From an uncultured Collinsella sp. (GTDB taxonomy: Bacteria; Actinomycetota; Coriobacteriia; Coriobacteriales; Coriobacteriaceae), in NCBI GenBank assembly GCA_900757205.1, contig CAAENA010000056.1, positions 72,009-136,008 on the forward strand: DNA of 64,000 nt. The letters run 5' to 3'. Position 1 is the first letter of the stretch. Every line of letters begins with the position of its first letter. The notes beneath the pieces were generated by a model. It was not told the origin of the DNA. It worked only from the letters and a program-made list of their open reading frames with translations, and did no database searches. The translations under genes and the position numbers were made by a program. Of the stretch, positions 9,197 through 17,403 are shown piece by piece.

Positions 9197-10297
9197 ATGC
9201 ACAACAAGCGCGTGCTCGTCGCCATGAGCGGCGGCGTCGATTCCAGCGTGACCGCGTACCTGCTCAAGCGCCAGGGCTGCGAATGCGTCGGTGCCACCAT
9301 GCGCCTCACCTGCCCCGCGCCCGATCCCGTCACGGGCACGAGTAAGGTCGACCGCGACATCGCCGATGCAAAGGCCGTCGCCGAGCGCCTGGGGATACCC
9401 CACCATGTGCTCGACCTGCAGCAGACCTTCGACCACAGCGTTATCGAGCGCTTTGTGAACGCCTACCAGGAGGGGCTGACGCCCAATCCGTGCATTATCT
9501 GCAACCGCCATATTAAGTTTGGCGCGTTGCTCGATGCGGCGCTGGACATGGGCTGCGACTACATCGCTACGGGACATTACGCCAAAACAAGTCAGGCGTC
9601 CGACGGCACCTGGCAGCTGCACCGCGGCGAGGACCCTAAGAAGGACCAGAGTTACTTTTTGTATTCGCTCACGCAAGAGCGTCTGGCACGCACGATCTTT
9701 CCGCTGGCAGGCTTGGACAAAGAGCGCGACGTTCGCCGCATTGCCGCCGAGCAGGGCTTTATCAACGCCCAGAAAGCCGAGAGCGAGGATATCTGCTTTA
9801 TCGCGGACGGCGACTACGCGGGCTATATCGAGCGCCGCTGCGGACATGCCGCCGAGCCGGGCGATATTGTATGGCGTGACGGCAGCGTGGTCGGACGTCA
9901 CAGCGGCGCACTGCGCTATACCATCGGCCAGCGCAAGGGCCTGGGCGTCGCGATGGCGCACCCCGTGTACGTAACGGGCGTCGATGCCGCCAACAACATT
10001 GTGCATCTGGGCGAGGCCGAGGACCTGACGGCCACAGCGCTCACGGCCAACGACTGGATCTGGAGCGCCCCTGCCGACCGCATGGAGGCAGAGCTGGACG
10101 CCGACGGCATTCGCGTGGGCGCCAAATACCGCTACCGTCAAAAGGACCAGGCAGCGACCCTTGCACGTGGCGAAGACGGGCAAATGCTGCTAACTTTTGA
10201 CGAGCCGCAGCGAGCCATCGCCCCCGGCCAGGCAGTCGTTGCCTACCGCGGCGACGTCGTCTTGGGCGGCGGCACCGTCACGGCAGCCATCAGGTAG
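9197..10297 (+). CDS. mnmA: tRNA-specific 2-thiouridylase MnmA, 366 aa
   Basis: ATP-dependent sulfurtransferase that makes 2-thiouridine at the wobble position of Lys, Glu and Gln tRNAs. The PP-loop SGGVDSS is at residues 11-17. The first catalytic cysteine lies in NPCIICN (about residue 100) and the second in SEDICFI (about residue 200). Other family motifs, GHYAK and KDQSYFLY, are present. AAGGAG lies upstream of the ATG. The upstream 180 nt carries a TACAAT -10 candidate at 9119-9124 without a clear -35. Cysteine synthase lies just upstream in the same direction, which fits a sulfur-supply theme, but a shared transcript is not shown. Confidence 0.96.
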   Translation: MHNKRVLVAMSGGVDSSVTAYLLKRQGCECVGATMRLTCPAPDPVTGTSKVDRDIADAKAVAERLGIPHHVLDLQQTFDHSVIERFVNAYQEGLTPNPCIICNRHIKFGALLDAALDMGCDYIATGHYAKTSQASDGTWQLHRGEDPKKDQSYFLYSLTQERLARTIFPLAGLDKERDVRRIAAEQGFINAQKAESEDICFIADGDYAGYIERRCGHAAEPGDIVWRDGSVVGRHSGALRYTIGQRKGLGVAMAHPVYVTGVDAANNIVHLGEAEDLTATALTANDWIWSAPADRMEAELDADGIRVGAKYRYRQKDQAATLARGEDGQMLLTFDEPQRAIAPGQAVVAYRGDVVLGGGTVTAAIR

Positions 10298-10312
10298 CCC
10301 CATCCCCTTCAT

Positions 10313-10381
10313 AAGTTGCGGTGAAATAGGGACTGTTTAAGCGTTTAAAACCGCCAAACAGTCCCTATTTCACCGCAACTT
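10313..10381. repeat. perfect 26-bp inverted repeat
   Basis: Arms at 10313-10338 and 10356-10381 are perfectly complementary over 26 bp and enclose 17 nt. The arm reads AAGTTGCGGTGAAATAGGG and onward. It contains the AGGGAC core seen in other intergenic hairpins of this window. There is no T-tract, so it is more like a mobile REP unit than a plain terminator, although it lies between the ends of two convergent genes. Confidence 0.85.
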
Positions 10382-10390
10382 AGAGAGGAC

Positions 10391-10424
10391 GGCCTCGGTC
10401 GGTACTGCTGTGTCAGCCGAGGCC
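10391..10424 (-). terminator. hairpin after M42 peptidase gene
   Basis: GGCCTCGG and its complement pair across 16 nt just beyond the peptidase stop on the minus strand. A T-tract is lacking, so termination efficiency is uncertain. Confidence 0.5.
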
Positions 10425-10433
10425 GCTGCATCG

Positions 10434-11477
10434 TTAGCGCTGCACGTAGGCGCGGACGAGCTCGTAGGTGTTACGCACGCCGTCCATGTGGCTGCGCTCG
10501 TAGTTGTGGCTCGCGTACACGCCGGGGCCGATCAGGCCATGGCGAATGTCGTAGCCGGCCGAGAGCGTGGCCTCGACGTCGGAGCCGTAGTGCGGGTACA
10601 CATCGATGGCGTAATCGAGCTCCAGCTCGCGCGCGATGTTGGACAGCGTGGTTACCAAGTCGTAGTTGTACGGACCATCCGAATCCTTGGCGCAAATCGA
10701 CACCATGCGCTCGGTGCAGCCCAGGTCGTCGCCCACGCAGCCCATGTCCACGCTGATCATCTCGCGCGTGTCGGCCGGCACGAAAGCGCCGCCGTGGCCG
10801 ACCTCCTCGTACACAGTAAAGAGCAGGGACACCTTGCGCGAGAGCGTCACCTCGCCAGCGGCGACGGCACGCGCCAAGCCCAGCAAAATGGAGGCCGACA
10901 GCTTGTCGTCCAAGAAGCGACTCTTGATGTAGCCGCTCTCCGTCACCGTGGTACGCGGATCCATAGCGATGATGTCGCCCGTCTGAATGCCCAGCTCAAG
11001 CACGTCATCCTTGCTGTCGACATTCTCGTCGAGCAGGATTTCCATGTTCTTCTCGATGGTCTTGACCGGCTCGTCGGCCACGTGCGCCGAAGGCTCGGTG
11101 TTGAGAACCACACCCGTGTACACATTGCCGTCACGCGTGTAGACGGTGCAGTTCTCGCCATCGGCCGTAGACCACTGGTGCCCACCAAGCGTCGTGGGAC
11201 GCAGGCGGCCATTGTCCTTAATGGAGCGTACCATGGCGCCCAGGGTGTCGACATGGCTCGCCAAAACAAGCGGCTCGCCCTCGCCGCCAAGCTCAACCAG
11301 CACGTTGCCCTTATTGGAACGCTCAGGGCCAAAGCCCATATCACGCAGGGTCTCCTTTAGATAATCAGTCGCCGCACGGGTATAGCCCGTAGGCGAAGCA
11401 ATAGAAGTCAGCGTCTTAAGCTGTCCCGCGATATAGGAGAGCGTCTCCTCTAGAGAAGCATCGATATTGGAACCCAT
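10434..11477 (-). CDS. M42 family metallopeptidase, 347 aa
   Basis: Di-metal aminopeptidase of the M42 (FrvX/PepA-type) family, cytoplasmic. Metal ligands and catalytic residues are visible in order: H in LASHVDTLG, D in SRFLDDKLS, EE in VYEEVGHGG, D in SVDMGCVGDD, and the C-terminal H in SHNYERSHMDG. I place the start at the ATG at 11477, because GGAAGG lies 6 nt upstream. The alternative ATG at 11483 would abut the ribosome-binding site. Specificity within the family (glutamyl- versus general aminopeptidase) cannot be read from sequence. Transcribed alone, facing mnmA. Confidence 0.9.
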   Translation of the reverse strand: MGSNIDASLEETLSYIAGQLKTLTSIASPTGYTRAATDYLKETLRDMGFGPERSNKGNVLVELGGEGEPLVLASHVDTLGAMVRSIKDNGRLRPTTLGGHQWSTADGENCTVYTRDGNVYTGVVLNTEPSAHVADEPVKTIEKNMEILLDENVDSKDDVLELGIQTGDIIAMDPRTTVTESGYIKSRFLDDKLSASILLGLARAVAAGEVTLSRKVSLLFTVYEEVGHGGAFVPADTREMISVDMGCVGDDLGCTERMVSICAKDSDGPYNYDLVTTLSNIARELELDYAIDVYPHYGSDVEATLSAGYDIRHGLIGPGVYASHNYERSHMDGVRNTYELVRAYVQR

Positions 11478-11610
11478 ATGCATCCTTCCAAATAAAACTA
11501 AGACCGAATCCCGATTTTAACCGTTCTACACGTGCAATGCCCTAGAAGCCGAGCCACCTCCAGACGTCCTCGCGCCGATTTTGCGCACGCGCACGGTTTA
11601 AAATCCGAAT

Positions 11611-11922
11611 CTTGCATAAAGCTTTTCGATTTCTGCATAAAAATGAGGCATCTTCTTGCTTCGTCTCAGGGTACCCCACTTTGGACCGTGCAAAAAACGG
11701 AGTATTCAGCACCGTGGGCCCCAACGGCCCCATCACAAACGACAAAACGATGCGGTTACAGCAGTATTGCGGGTCGTCGCAAAGCAGAAACTCAGTAACA
11801 ACCCCCTCCACTCATCGATAGCCCACCCACAATGGCTGTCGATGGGCGTCTGCGGGCCACTACGGGCCATTCAAAACGTTATGCATTTTTAAGAGCTTGC
11901 TGAATACTCCCAAAAATGCACG
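11611..11922. repeat. 312-nt repeated non-coding element, copy A
   Basis: This element recurs at 30076-30386. Four blocks are shared at the same spacing in both copies. CTTGCATAA is at 11611, and TGCATAAAAA is 23 nt later. A 41-nt block at 11671-11711 (37 of 41 identical to copy B) starts 37 nt after that. A 25-nt block at 11898-11922 (identical in B) lies 186 nt downstream. GGAGTATTCAGCA in the third block is the reverse complement of TGCTGAATACTCC in the fourth, flanked by CGTGCA/TGCACG, so the pair can close a long-range stem with an A-rich internal loop. The core between them is not similar in the two copies. It could be a structured RNA or an old MITE. The surrounding 604-nt gap has no convincing gene. 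Confidence 0.75.
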
Positions 11923-11996
11923 CTGGGAAGTGCGCCACCTATCCGCAGCGGGCGGTATGCCTTGGCTTTACCCATCTCGGGGCATCGACACGGCAC

Positions 11997-12028
11997 AAAA
12001 AGCCCCGCCGCGCGTAGCGCGGCGGGGC
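11997..12028 (-). terminator. intrinsic terminator of Fe-ADH gene
   Basis: A 12-bp GC-only stem (GCCCCGCCGCGC with its complement, loop GTA) is followed on the minus strand by five T residues. It lies about 54 nt after the stop of the alcohol dehydrogenase gene. Confidence 0.9.
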
Positions 12029-12081
12029 CAGCGGCAAGTCAAAAGACTATATGCCTACGGGCGAAGGACCACCAAACGAGA

Positions 12082-13248
12082 CTAGGCAGCCGGGCAGATC
12101 TTCTTGAAGAGCTCGATGACATCGTCGAGCGTCGCCTCGCGCGGGTTACCCGGGAAGCAGGCGTCGGCCATAGCGTCCTTGGCCAGAACCTCGATCTCGT
12201 CAGCCTTCATGGCCTCGCAGACGTGCGGGATGTTCACGTCGGCAGAGAGCTGCTTGACGGCGGCGATGGCGGCATCGGCGGCCTCGTCGGTGCTCATGCC
12301 CGTGGTGTCAACGCCCATGGCGACGGCGACCTTGGCCAGGCGCTCGGTGCAAACCGGCTTGTTGAACTCCATGGCGATCGGCAGCAGCATGGCGCAGGCG
12401 ACACCGTGCGGGGTATCGTAGTGAGCGGACAGGGTGTGAGCCATGGCGTGGTCGATGCCCAGGCCGACATTGGAGAAGCCCATGCCGGCGACATACTGGC
12501 CAAGAGCCATGCCCTCGCGGCCAGAGCCGGGCTGACCGGACTTGGCCTCGGCAACGGAGTCGCGCAGGTTCTCGCTGATCAGCTTAATAGCCTCAAAGTG
12601 GAACATGTCGGAGAGCTCCCAAGCGCCCTTGGTGGTGTAGCCCTCGATGGCGTGGGTCAGAGCGTCCATGCCAGTGGAAGCGGTCAGGCCGGCGGGCATG
12701 GAAGCCATCATGTCGGGGTCGACGACGGCGACCTCGGGGGCGTCGTTGGTGTCGACGCACACGAACTTGCGGACCTTCTCGGGGTCGGTGATGACGTAGT
12801 TGATGGTCACCTCGGCAGCGGTACCGGCGGTCGTCGGCACAGCGATGGTGAACACGGCGTGGTTCTTAGTGGGAGCAACGCCCTCGAGGCTGCGGACATC
12901 GGCGAACTCAGGGTTGTTGATGATGATGCCGATAGCCTTGGCGGTGTCCATGGAGGAGCCACCACCAATGGTCACGATAGCGTCAGCCTCGGCGGCCTTG
13001 AAGGCCTCGACGCCGTCCTTGACGTTCTGGATGGTGGGGTTGGGCTTAATCTCGGAGTAGAGGCTCCAAGCGATGCCGGCGGCGTCGAGCTCGTCGGTCA
13101 CCTTAGCGGTAACGCCAAACTTGACCAGATCGGGGTCGGAGCAGACGAAGATCTTCTTGTAGCCACGACGCTGGAGCTCGCCGGGGATCTCCTTGATGGC
13201 GCCGGAACCATGGTAAGAAATGGTGTTGAGAACGAAACGATTAGCCAT
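12082..13248 (-). CDS. fucO: FucO-like iron-containing alcohol dehydrogenase / lactaldehyde reductase, 388 aa
   Basis: NAD(P)H-dependent group III alcohol dehydrogenase. Strong similarity to E. coli lactaldehyde reductase is visible over the whole length, for example IIINNPEFADVRSLEG, PTTAGTAAEVTINYVITD and MALGQYVAGMGFSNVGLG. Nucleotide-binding GGGSSMDTAKA and metal ligands (D and H in DALTHAIEG, H in IDHAMAH, H in YDTPHG) are present. No other fucose or rhamnose genes are adjacent, so the aldehyde substrate may be lactaldehyde from deoxysugars or a related short aldehyde. GGAGG lies 7 nt before the ATG. A LacI/CcpA-type palindrome lies about 100 nt upstream. It has its own strong terminator. 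Confidence 0.88.
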   Translation of the reverse strand: MANRFVLNTISYHGSGAIKEIPGELQRRGYKKIFVCSDPDLVKFGVTAKVTDELDAAGIAWSLYSEIKPNPTIQNVKDGVEAFKAAEADAIVTIGGGSSMDTAKAIGIIINNPEFADVRSLEGVAPTKNHAVFTIAVPTTAGTAAEVTINYVITDPEKVRKFVCVDTNDAPEVAVVDPDMMASMPAGLTASTGMDALTHAIEGYTTKGAWELSDMFHFEAIKLISENLRDSVAEAKSGQPGSGREGMALGQYVAGMGFSNVGLGIDHAMAHTLSAHYDTPHGVACAMLLPIAMEFNKPVCTERLAKVAVAMGVDTTGMSTDEAADAAIAAVKQLSADVNIPHVCEAMKADEIEVLAKDAMADACFPGNPREATLDDVIELFKKICPAA

Positions 13249-13660
13249 TGATAGCCTCCTATCGTGCGCGGGGCACCCGTTACGCCCCGCACTATAAGTC
13301 CCATCCTAACGCTTTTGAAACAAAAAACACGTGAGAACGTCAAATAGTTTAAAGCGCTTCAACATACTAACGGGGCCTTAGCCCTTCCCTCCCGACAGCA
13401 GCGAAGGCTAGATTCTAGGAGCAATCGCCCAAAGAATACAACCGACTCAGTCTATAAATTGTTTCTGTTTTAGCAATATATGTTTGACAATACGTTTATA
13501 AAAAGATACTTTGTAATGAATAACATGCATACAGCAAATAACGTCATTCATTTTGTTAGAAATTGCCCATGCGGTTATTGCAGCTGCATCTACTGCAACG
13601 TACAGCGTAATTCTCCGCACGAAGCAGAAGACGGTTCCAATTCGATCGAGGCGATGACAC
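13249..13660. other. intergenic region, promoters, AT-rich
   Basis: This 412-nt gap separates the minus-strand ADH gene from the plus-strand LURP-like gene. Composition shifts from GC-rich to AT-rich at about 13440. It holds the palindrome TTTAAAGCGCTTCAA at 13348-13363 and presumably both promoters. A 63-codon frame at 13480-13671 (with a Cys-rich patch NCPCGYCSCIYC) is open, but it has no ribosome-binding site and overlaps the next gene, so I do not call it. Confidence 0.4.
13348..13363. promoter_or_regulatory. cre/LacI-type operator candidate
   Basis: TTTAAAGCGCTTCAA is a near-palindrome with the central AAAGCGCTT typical of LacI-family and catabolite-control (cre) sites. It lies 100 nt upstream of the alcohol dehydrogenase start. 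No LacI-family gene is in the window, so the match rests on sequence form alone. Confidence 0.35.
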
Positions 13661-14200
13661 ATGGTGGCTAGTGGTCCTAAATCGAGCAAGACAGCTACAA
13701 ACGAATATCAAATCTCAATTGAAGGTAACCCTTATCCGCATACTCTGGCTCTCATCAACCCAGCGGGAGACAACCTCAACATCAAAAAACATGGGTTCAC
13801 GGGTCCACTAGGACAGCTATTGAGTCTTAAATATACCGTTTATGACGATGCAAATGAAAAACTCTTCACTGTCGTCGACGGTGGTTTTAGCAACATGCCC
13901 AGGGTTGCGCTCATCATCGAACACGAGGAAGTTGCGGTGTTTGATTATGGCCTAAACAGACTTGAGATGAAGTGCGTAACGAACATACCGAATTACACAA
14001 TAAAAGGTAACTTCCTATTTGGAGATTACGATATATTCAGCCAACGGGAAGTGAAACTATCTTCAGTTATCGTCCTTCAATGTGATAAACAATCGTGCTT
14101 TAGCATACAGGTTTTGGATAAAGCCGAATTAGCCGCCGCAATTGGAATACCTACAGCCATTGCCCTTCTTAGGGCTCGGATTGAAGAGCATCTCGAATAA
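13661..14200 (+). CDS. LURP-one-related/YxjI-like protein, 179 aa
   Basis: Probable member of the LURP-one-related (scramblase-like beta-barrel) fold. The pattern SLKYTVYDDANEKLFTVVDG, then GLNRLEMKCVTNIPNYTIKG, then FLFGDYDIF matches the alternating beta strands and YxIxG signature of that family. Function is generally unknown. Base composition is clearly lower in GC than neighbours and rare A/T-ending codons are common, which suggests recent acquisition. The start ATG at 13661 has GAGG about 8 nt upstream; a GTG one codon later is possible. It is monocistronic, closed by a long inverted repeat. Confidence 0.6.
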   Translation: MVASGPKSSKTATNEYQISIEGNPYPHTLALINPAGDNLNIKKHGFTGPLGQLLSLKYTVYDDANEKLFTVVDGGFSNMPRVALIIEHEEVAVFDYGLNRLEMKCVTNIPNYTIKGNFLFGDYDIFSQREVKLSSVIVLQCDKQSCFSIQVLDKAELAAAIGIPTAIALLRARIEEHLE

Positions 14201-14213
14201 ATCGCAAAAAGCA

Positions 14214-14272
14214 GTTTGTAACAACATTCAGGAGCTAGATAGTTTTTCTGGCTCCTGAATGTTGTTACAAAC
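14214..14272. terminator. 22-bp perfect inverted repeat between convergent genes
   Basis: Arms at 14214-14235 and 14251-14272 are perfectly complementary over 22 bp around a 15-nt T-rich centre. It lies between the stops of the LURP-like gene (plus) and the YoaK gene (minus) and probably terminates both. The stem contains TTTGTAACAACATTC, unrelated to the 59-nt palindromes elsewhere. Confidence 0.65.
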
Positions 14273-14279
14273 ATGCACC

Positions 14280-14999
14280 TTAGCGCTTAAGACTCGCGGT
14301 CTGCCAGTCAGCTATGATGCGGGCCCATTTCCTGTGCAGGTCACGCTCGCGGTCGATAAACATGATGGTAAACGCGATAAACAGCAGCACGCTCGCCACG
14401 ACGATGGCGTGCAGGCCTATGCGCTCAATACACCAGTTGCCCAGCACAGCGCCAAACACAAAGGTGAAGATCACGCCAAAGTATAGCAGGCCGTTTTCCA
14501 AAAAGCCGCGCTTGTGGGTGATGATGTAATCGTCCACGTTTTGCAGTGCATTGCGCAAGTTGCCGATGCACATGGTCGTAGCGATGCCGTGACCGTGGAT
14601 CTTGCGGAAGCTCTCGACCTGCATGCCGCAGGCAAACGAGGTGAGGCAGTTGGCGAGCAGGTTGTAACCGCCGCCCGGGATAAAGCTCACGCCCAGCAAG
14701 ATAACGGCTTCAAAAAACACCGTCACCTGGCGCCAGTGAATCACACTGCCAAACCGCTCGTGAACCAGGTCGGCAAGCATAATGCCCACAGCAAACGACA
14801 CCACGGGGAAGAAGTAGCGCCCCGCCAGTGCCCAGTTGCCTTCCGAGATGCTCACGCCCACGAGCAGGATGTTGCCCGTCTGCGCGTTGGCGAAAACATG
14901 ATCGCGCCCAATGTACGAATACACATCCATAAAGCCACCGGCGAGCGCCAAGATGATGCCCAGCTCAATAGACTCCGATATCTGTTTGGCACGCTGCAT
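14280..14999 (-). CDS. YoaK family (DUF1275) membrane protein, 239 aa
   Basis: Multi-pass membrane protein of the DUF1275/YoaK family with about six hydrophobic helices. Family motifs include GGFMDVYSYIGRDHVFANAQTG near the N-terminus and the central LTSFACGMQVESFRK and TTMCIGNLRN segments. I start it at the ATG at 14999, with AGGAGG about 10 nt upstream. The longer reading frame upstream lacks a start site. A transport role is assumed for the family, but no substrate is known. Confidence 0.87.
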   Translation of the reverse strand: MQRAKQISESIELGIILALAGGFMDVYSYIGRDHVFANAQTGNILLVGVSISEGNWALAGRYFFPVVSFAVGIMLADLVHERFGSVIHWRQVTVFFEAVILLGVSFIPGGGYNLLANCLTSFACGMQVESFRKIHGHGIATTMCIGNLRNALQNVDDYIITHKRGFLENGLLYFGVIFTFVFGAVLGNWCIERIGLHAIVVASVLLFIAFTIMFIDRERDLHRKWARIIADWQTASLKR

Positions 15000-15261
15000 C
15001 GTCGTGCATCCTCCTTGTTGACGACTCTCTCGTGCGTTGGCGGAAACATAGCCGCCGTTCATACTGTAACCCATTGACAACATGGCGTGCGCGCGAGACG
15101 GCTTCCCCAACGCGCAGATACACAGTCTGGAAACAAACGACGGATACAGCACCCGCATCGACGCGCCGATCCGCCAGCCCATGTACTCCACCAGTCTTTT
15201 TAGCCCCGTCCCAAAAAGACTGGTTACAATTACGTGCAGCATACAAACACCGGGAGGGATC

Positions 15262-17403
15262 GTGGCAAAAAAGCCTCAGTACGCTCAGAACAACCAGCGC
15301 AGTCAGCAGGGCAAACAGGGCCAGCAGCAAAAGCGCGGCGGTAAGGCACAGGGCTCGCGTCCCACGCATGCCCCGACAGCTCCCGCCCGTCCCTGGCGTC
15401 CGGGCCGCGACAAGTTCCTCCCCGTCAGCCGCGCCGATATGGACGCGCGCGGCTGGGACCAGTGCGACTTCGTCTATATCTGCGGCGACGCCTACGTGGA
15501 TCACCCCAGCTTTGGCATGGCTATCATCAGCCGCGTCCTCGACGCACACGGTTACAAGGTGGGCATTATCTGTCAGCCCGACTGGACCGACCCCGCCAGC
15601 ATCACGGTGCTCGGCGAGCCGCGCTTGGGCTTTCTCGTCAGCGCCGGCAACATGGACTCCATGGTCAACCACTATTCGGTGACCAAGCACCGCCGCCACA
15701 CCGACGCCTATACCCCTGGTGGCGAGGAGGGGCGCCGTCCCAATCGTGCCGTCACGGTCTACGGCAACCTCATCCGCCAGACGTTCAAGGACGCCCCCAT
15801 CATCATCGGCGGCATCGAGGCGAGTCTGCGCCGCCTGGCCCATTACGACTACTGGCAGGATAAGCTCAAGCGCTCGGTACTGCTCGACTCGGGCGCCGAC
15901 ATCCTCATCTACGGCATGGGCGAGCACGCAATCGTCGAGATCGCCGACGCGCTCGACGCGGGCCTGCCCATCGATCAGATCACCTATATCAACGGCACCG
16001 TCTACCGCACCGGCTCGCTCGACGAGGTCTACGATTACGATCTGCTGCCCAGCTGGGACGACCTTACCGCCGACAAGCTCAACTACGCGCGCAGCTTTAA
16101 CGTGCAGCAGCAGAACATGGACCCCATTACCGGGCATCGCCTGGTAGAGCCCTACCCCAACAGCGTCTATGTGGTGCAGAACCCGCCGTCCGCGACGCTT
16201 ACGACCGATGAGATGGACGAGGTGGCAGAACTCCCCTATGCACGCGATTGGCATCCCGACTACGACGCGGCAGGCGGCGTGCCGGCCTTTGCCGAGATCA
16301 AGTTTTCCATCAGCTCCAACCGCGGCTGTTTTGGCGAGTGCTCGTTTTGTGCCCTCACCTTCCACCAGGGCCGCGTGCTGCAGATGCGCAGCCACGACTC
16401 GATCATACGCGAGGCCGAGCTGCTCACGCGCGATCCCGAGTTTAAGGGCTATATCAACGACGTGGGCGGACCGACGGCAAACTTTAGCCGCCCTGCCTGC
16501 GACAAACAGCTCAAGCACGGCGTGTGCAAGAACAAGCGCTGTCTGTGGCCGAGTGTGTGCAAGAACATGGTGGTCGACGAGAGCGGCTACACGCAGCTGC
16601 TGCGCGATCTGCGCCAGCTGCCGGGCGTCAAGAAGGTCTTCGTCCGCAGCGGCATCCGCTTTGACTACACCATGGCCGACGCCTCGGACGAGTTTTTGCG
16701 CGAGCTGCTGGAGCATCACGTCTCGGGCCAGCTGCGTGTAGCACCCGAGCACGTAAGCGACGCGGTGCTCTCCGTGATGGGCAAGCCGAGCCGCGCCGTC
16801 TACGACGCGTTCTGCCGTAAATTTGAACGCCTGAACCGCGAATACGGACTTAAACAGTATGTGGTGCCGTACCTGATCTCGAGCCACCCCGGCTCAACGA
16901 TGAAGGAAGCTGTGGACCTTGCCGAGGCCGTACGCGACATGGGCTACATGCCCGAACAGGTGCAGGACTTCTACCCCACCCCGTCCACCATGTCGACCTG
17001 CATGTACTACACCGGCGTGGACCCACGCACCATGCAGCCGATCTACGTGGCACGCGACCCGCACGAGAAGGCCATGCAGCGTGCGCTCATCCAATACCGC
17101 AAGCCCGAGAACTACAAGCTCGTACGCGAGGCACTGGAAAAGGCCGGCCGCCGCGATCTGATTGGCTACACCAAGCATTGCCTGATTCGCCCCGTGCCGC
17201 CACGCCCGGGCGAGACATCTGCTGGCGGGGGGAATGGCACCGGCAAGAAGGGCGGCAAGGCCCACGGCGGCGCTGGCGGTGCCGGCAAGGGGCCCAAAGG
17301 CAGCAAGGGACACGGCGGCATGTCGCGCGCACAGAACACTGCCGGTCGCAATCGCGCGGCCCAGGGGCGTCAGGGCGCCAACGGCGGCGGGCGTCGCAAC
17401 TAG
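15262..17403 (+). CDS. YgiQ family radical SAM protein, 713 aa
   Basis: Radical SAM enzyme of the YgiQ family, with an N-terminal cobalamin-binding-like region (about residues 60-180) and a core radical SAM domain. The iron-sulfur motif CFGECSFC is coded near 16325-16350. A second cysteine group, CKNKRCLWPSVCKN, follows near 16525-16565. The C-terminal 60 residues form a Gly/Lys-rich low-complexity tail. The GTG start at 15262 is preceded by GGGAGG with 4 nt spacing, which decides against the longer open frame. The reaction catalysed by this family is not established. Its stop codon shares the bases CTAG with the convergent CPBP gene. Confidence 0.9.
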   Translation: MAKKPQYAQNNQRSQQGKQGQQQKRGGKAQGSRPTHAPTAPARPWRPGRDKFLPVSRADMDARGWDQCDFVYICGDAYVDHPSFGMAIISRVLDAHGYKVGIICQPDWTDPASITVLGEPRLGFLVSAGNMDSMVNHYSVTKHRRHTDAYTPGGEEGRRPNRAVTVYGNLIRQTFKDAPIIIGGIEASLRRLAHYDYWQDKLKRSVLLDSGADILIYGMGEHAIVEIADALDAGLPIDQITYINGTVYRTGSLDEVYDYDLLPSWDDLTADKLNYARSFNVQQQNMDPITGHRLVEPYPNSVYVVQNPPSATLTTDEMDEVAELPYARDWHPDYDAAGGVPAFAEIKFSISSNRGCFGECSFCALTFHQGRVLQMRSHDSIIREAELLTRDPEFKGYINDVGGPTANFSRPACDKQLKHGVCKNKRCLWPSVCKNMVVDESGYTQLLRDLRQLPGVKKVFVRSGIRFDYTMADASDEFLRELLEHHVSGQLRVAPEHVSDAVLSVMGKPSRAVYDAFCRKFERLNREYGLKQYVVPYLISSHPGSTMKEAVDLAEAVRDMGYMPEQVQDFYPTPSTMSTCMYYTGVDPRTMQPIYVARDPHEKAMQRALIQYRKPENYKLVREALEKAGRRDLIGYTKHCLIRPVPPRPGETSAGGGNGTGKKGGKAHGGAGGAGKGPKGSKGHGGMSRAQNTAGRNRAAQGRQGANGGGRRN

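Noticed and set aside
13480..13671. 63-codon cysteine-containing ORF
   Set aside because: No ribosome-binding site, overlaps the next gene and shows no known motif beyond clustered cysteines.
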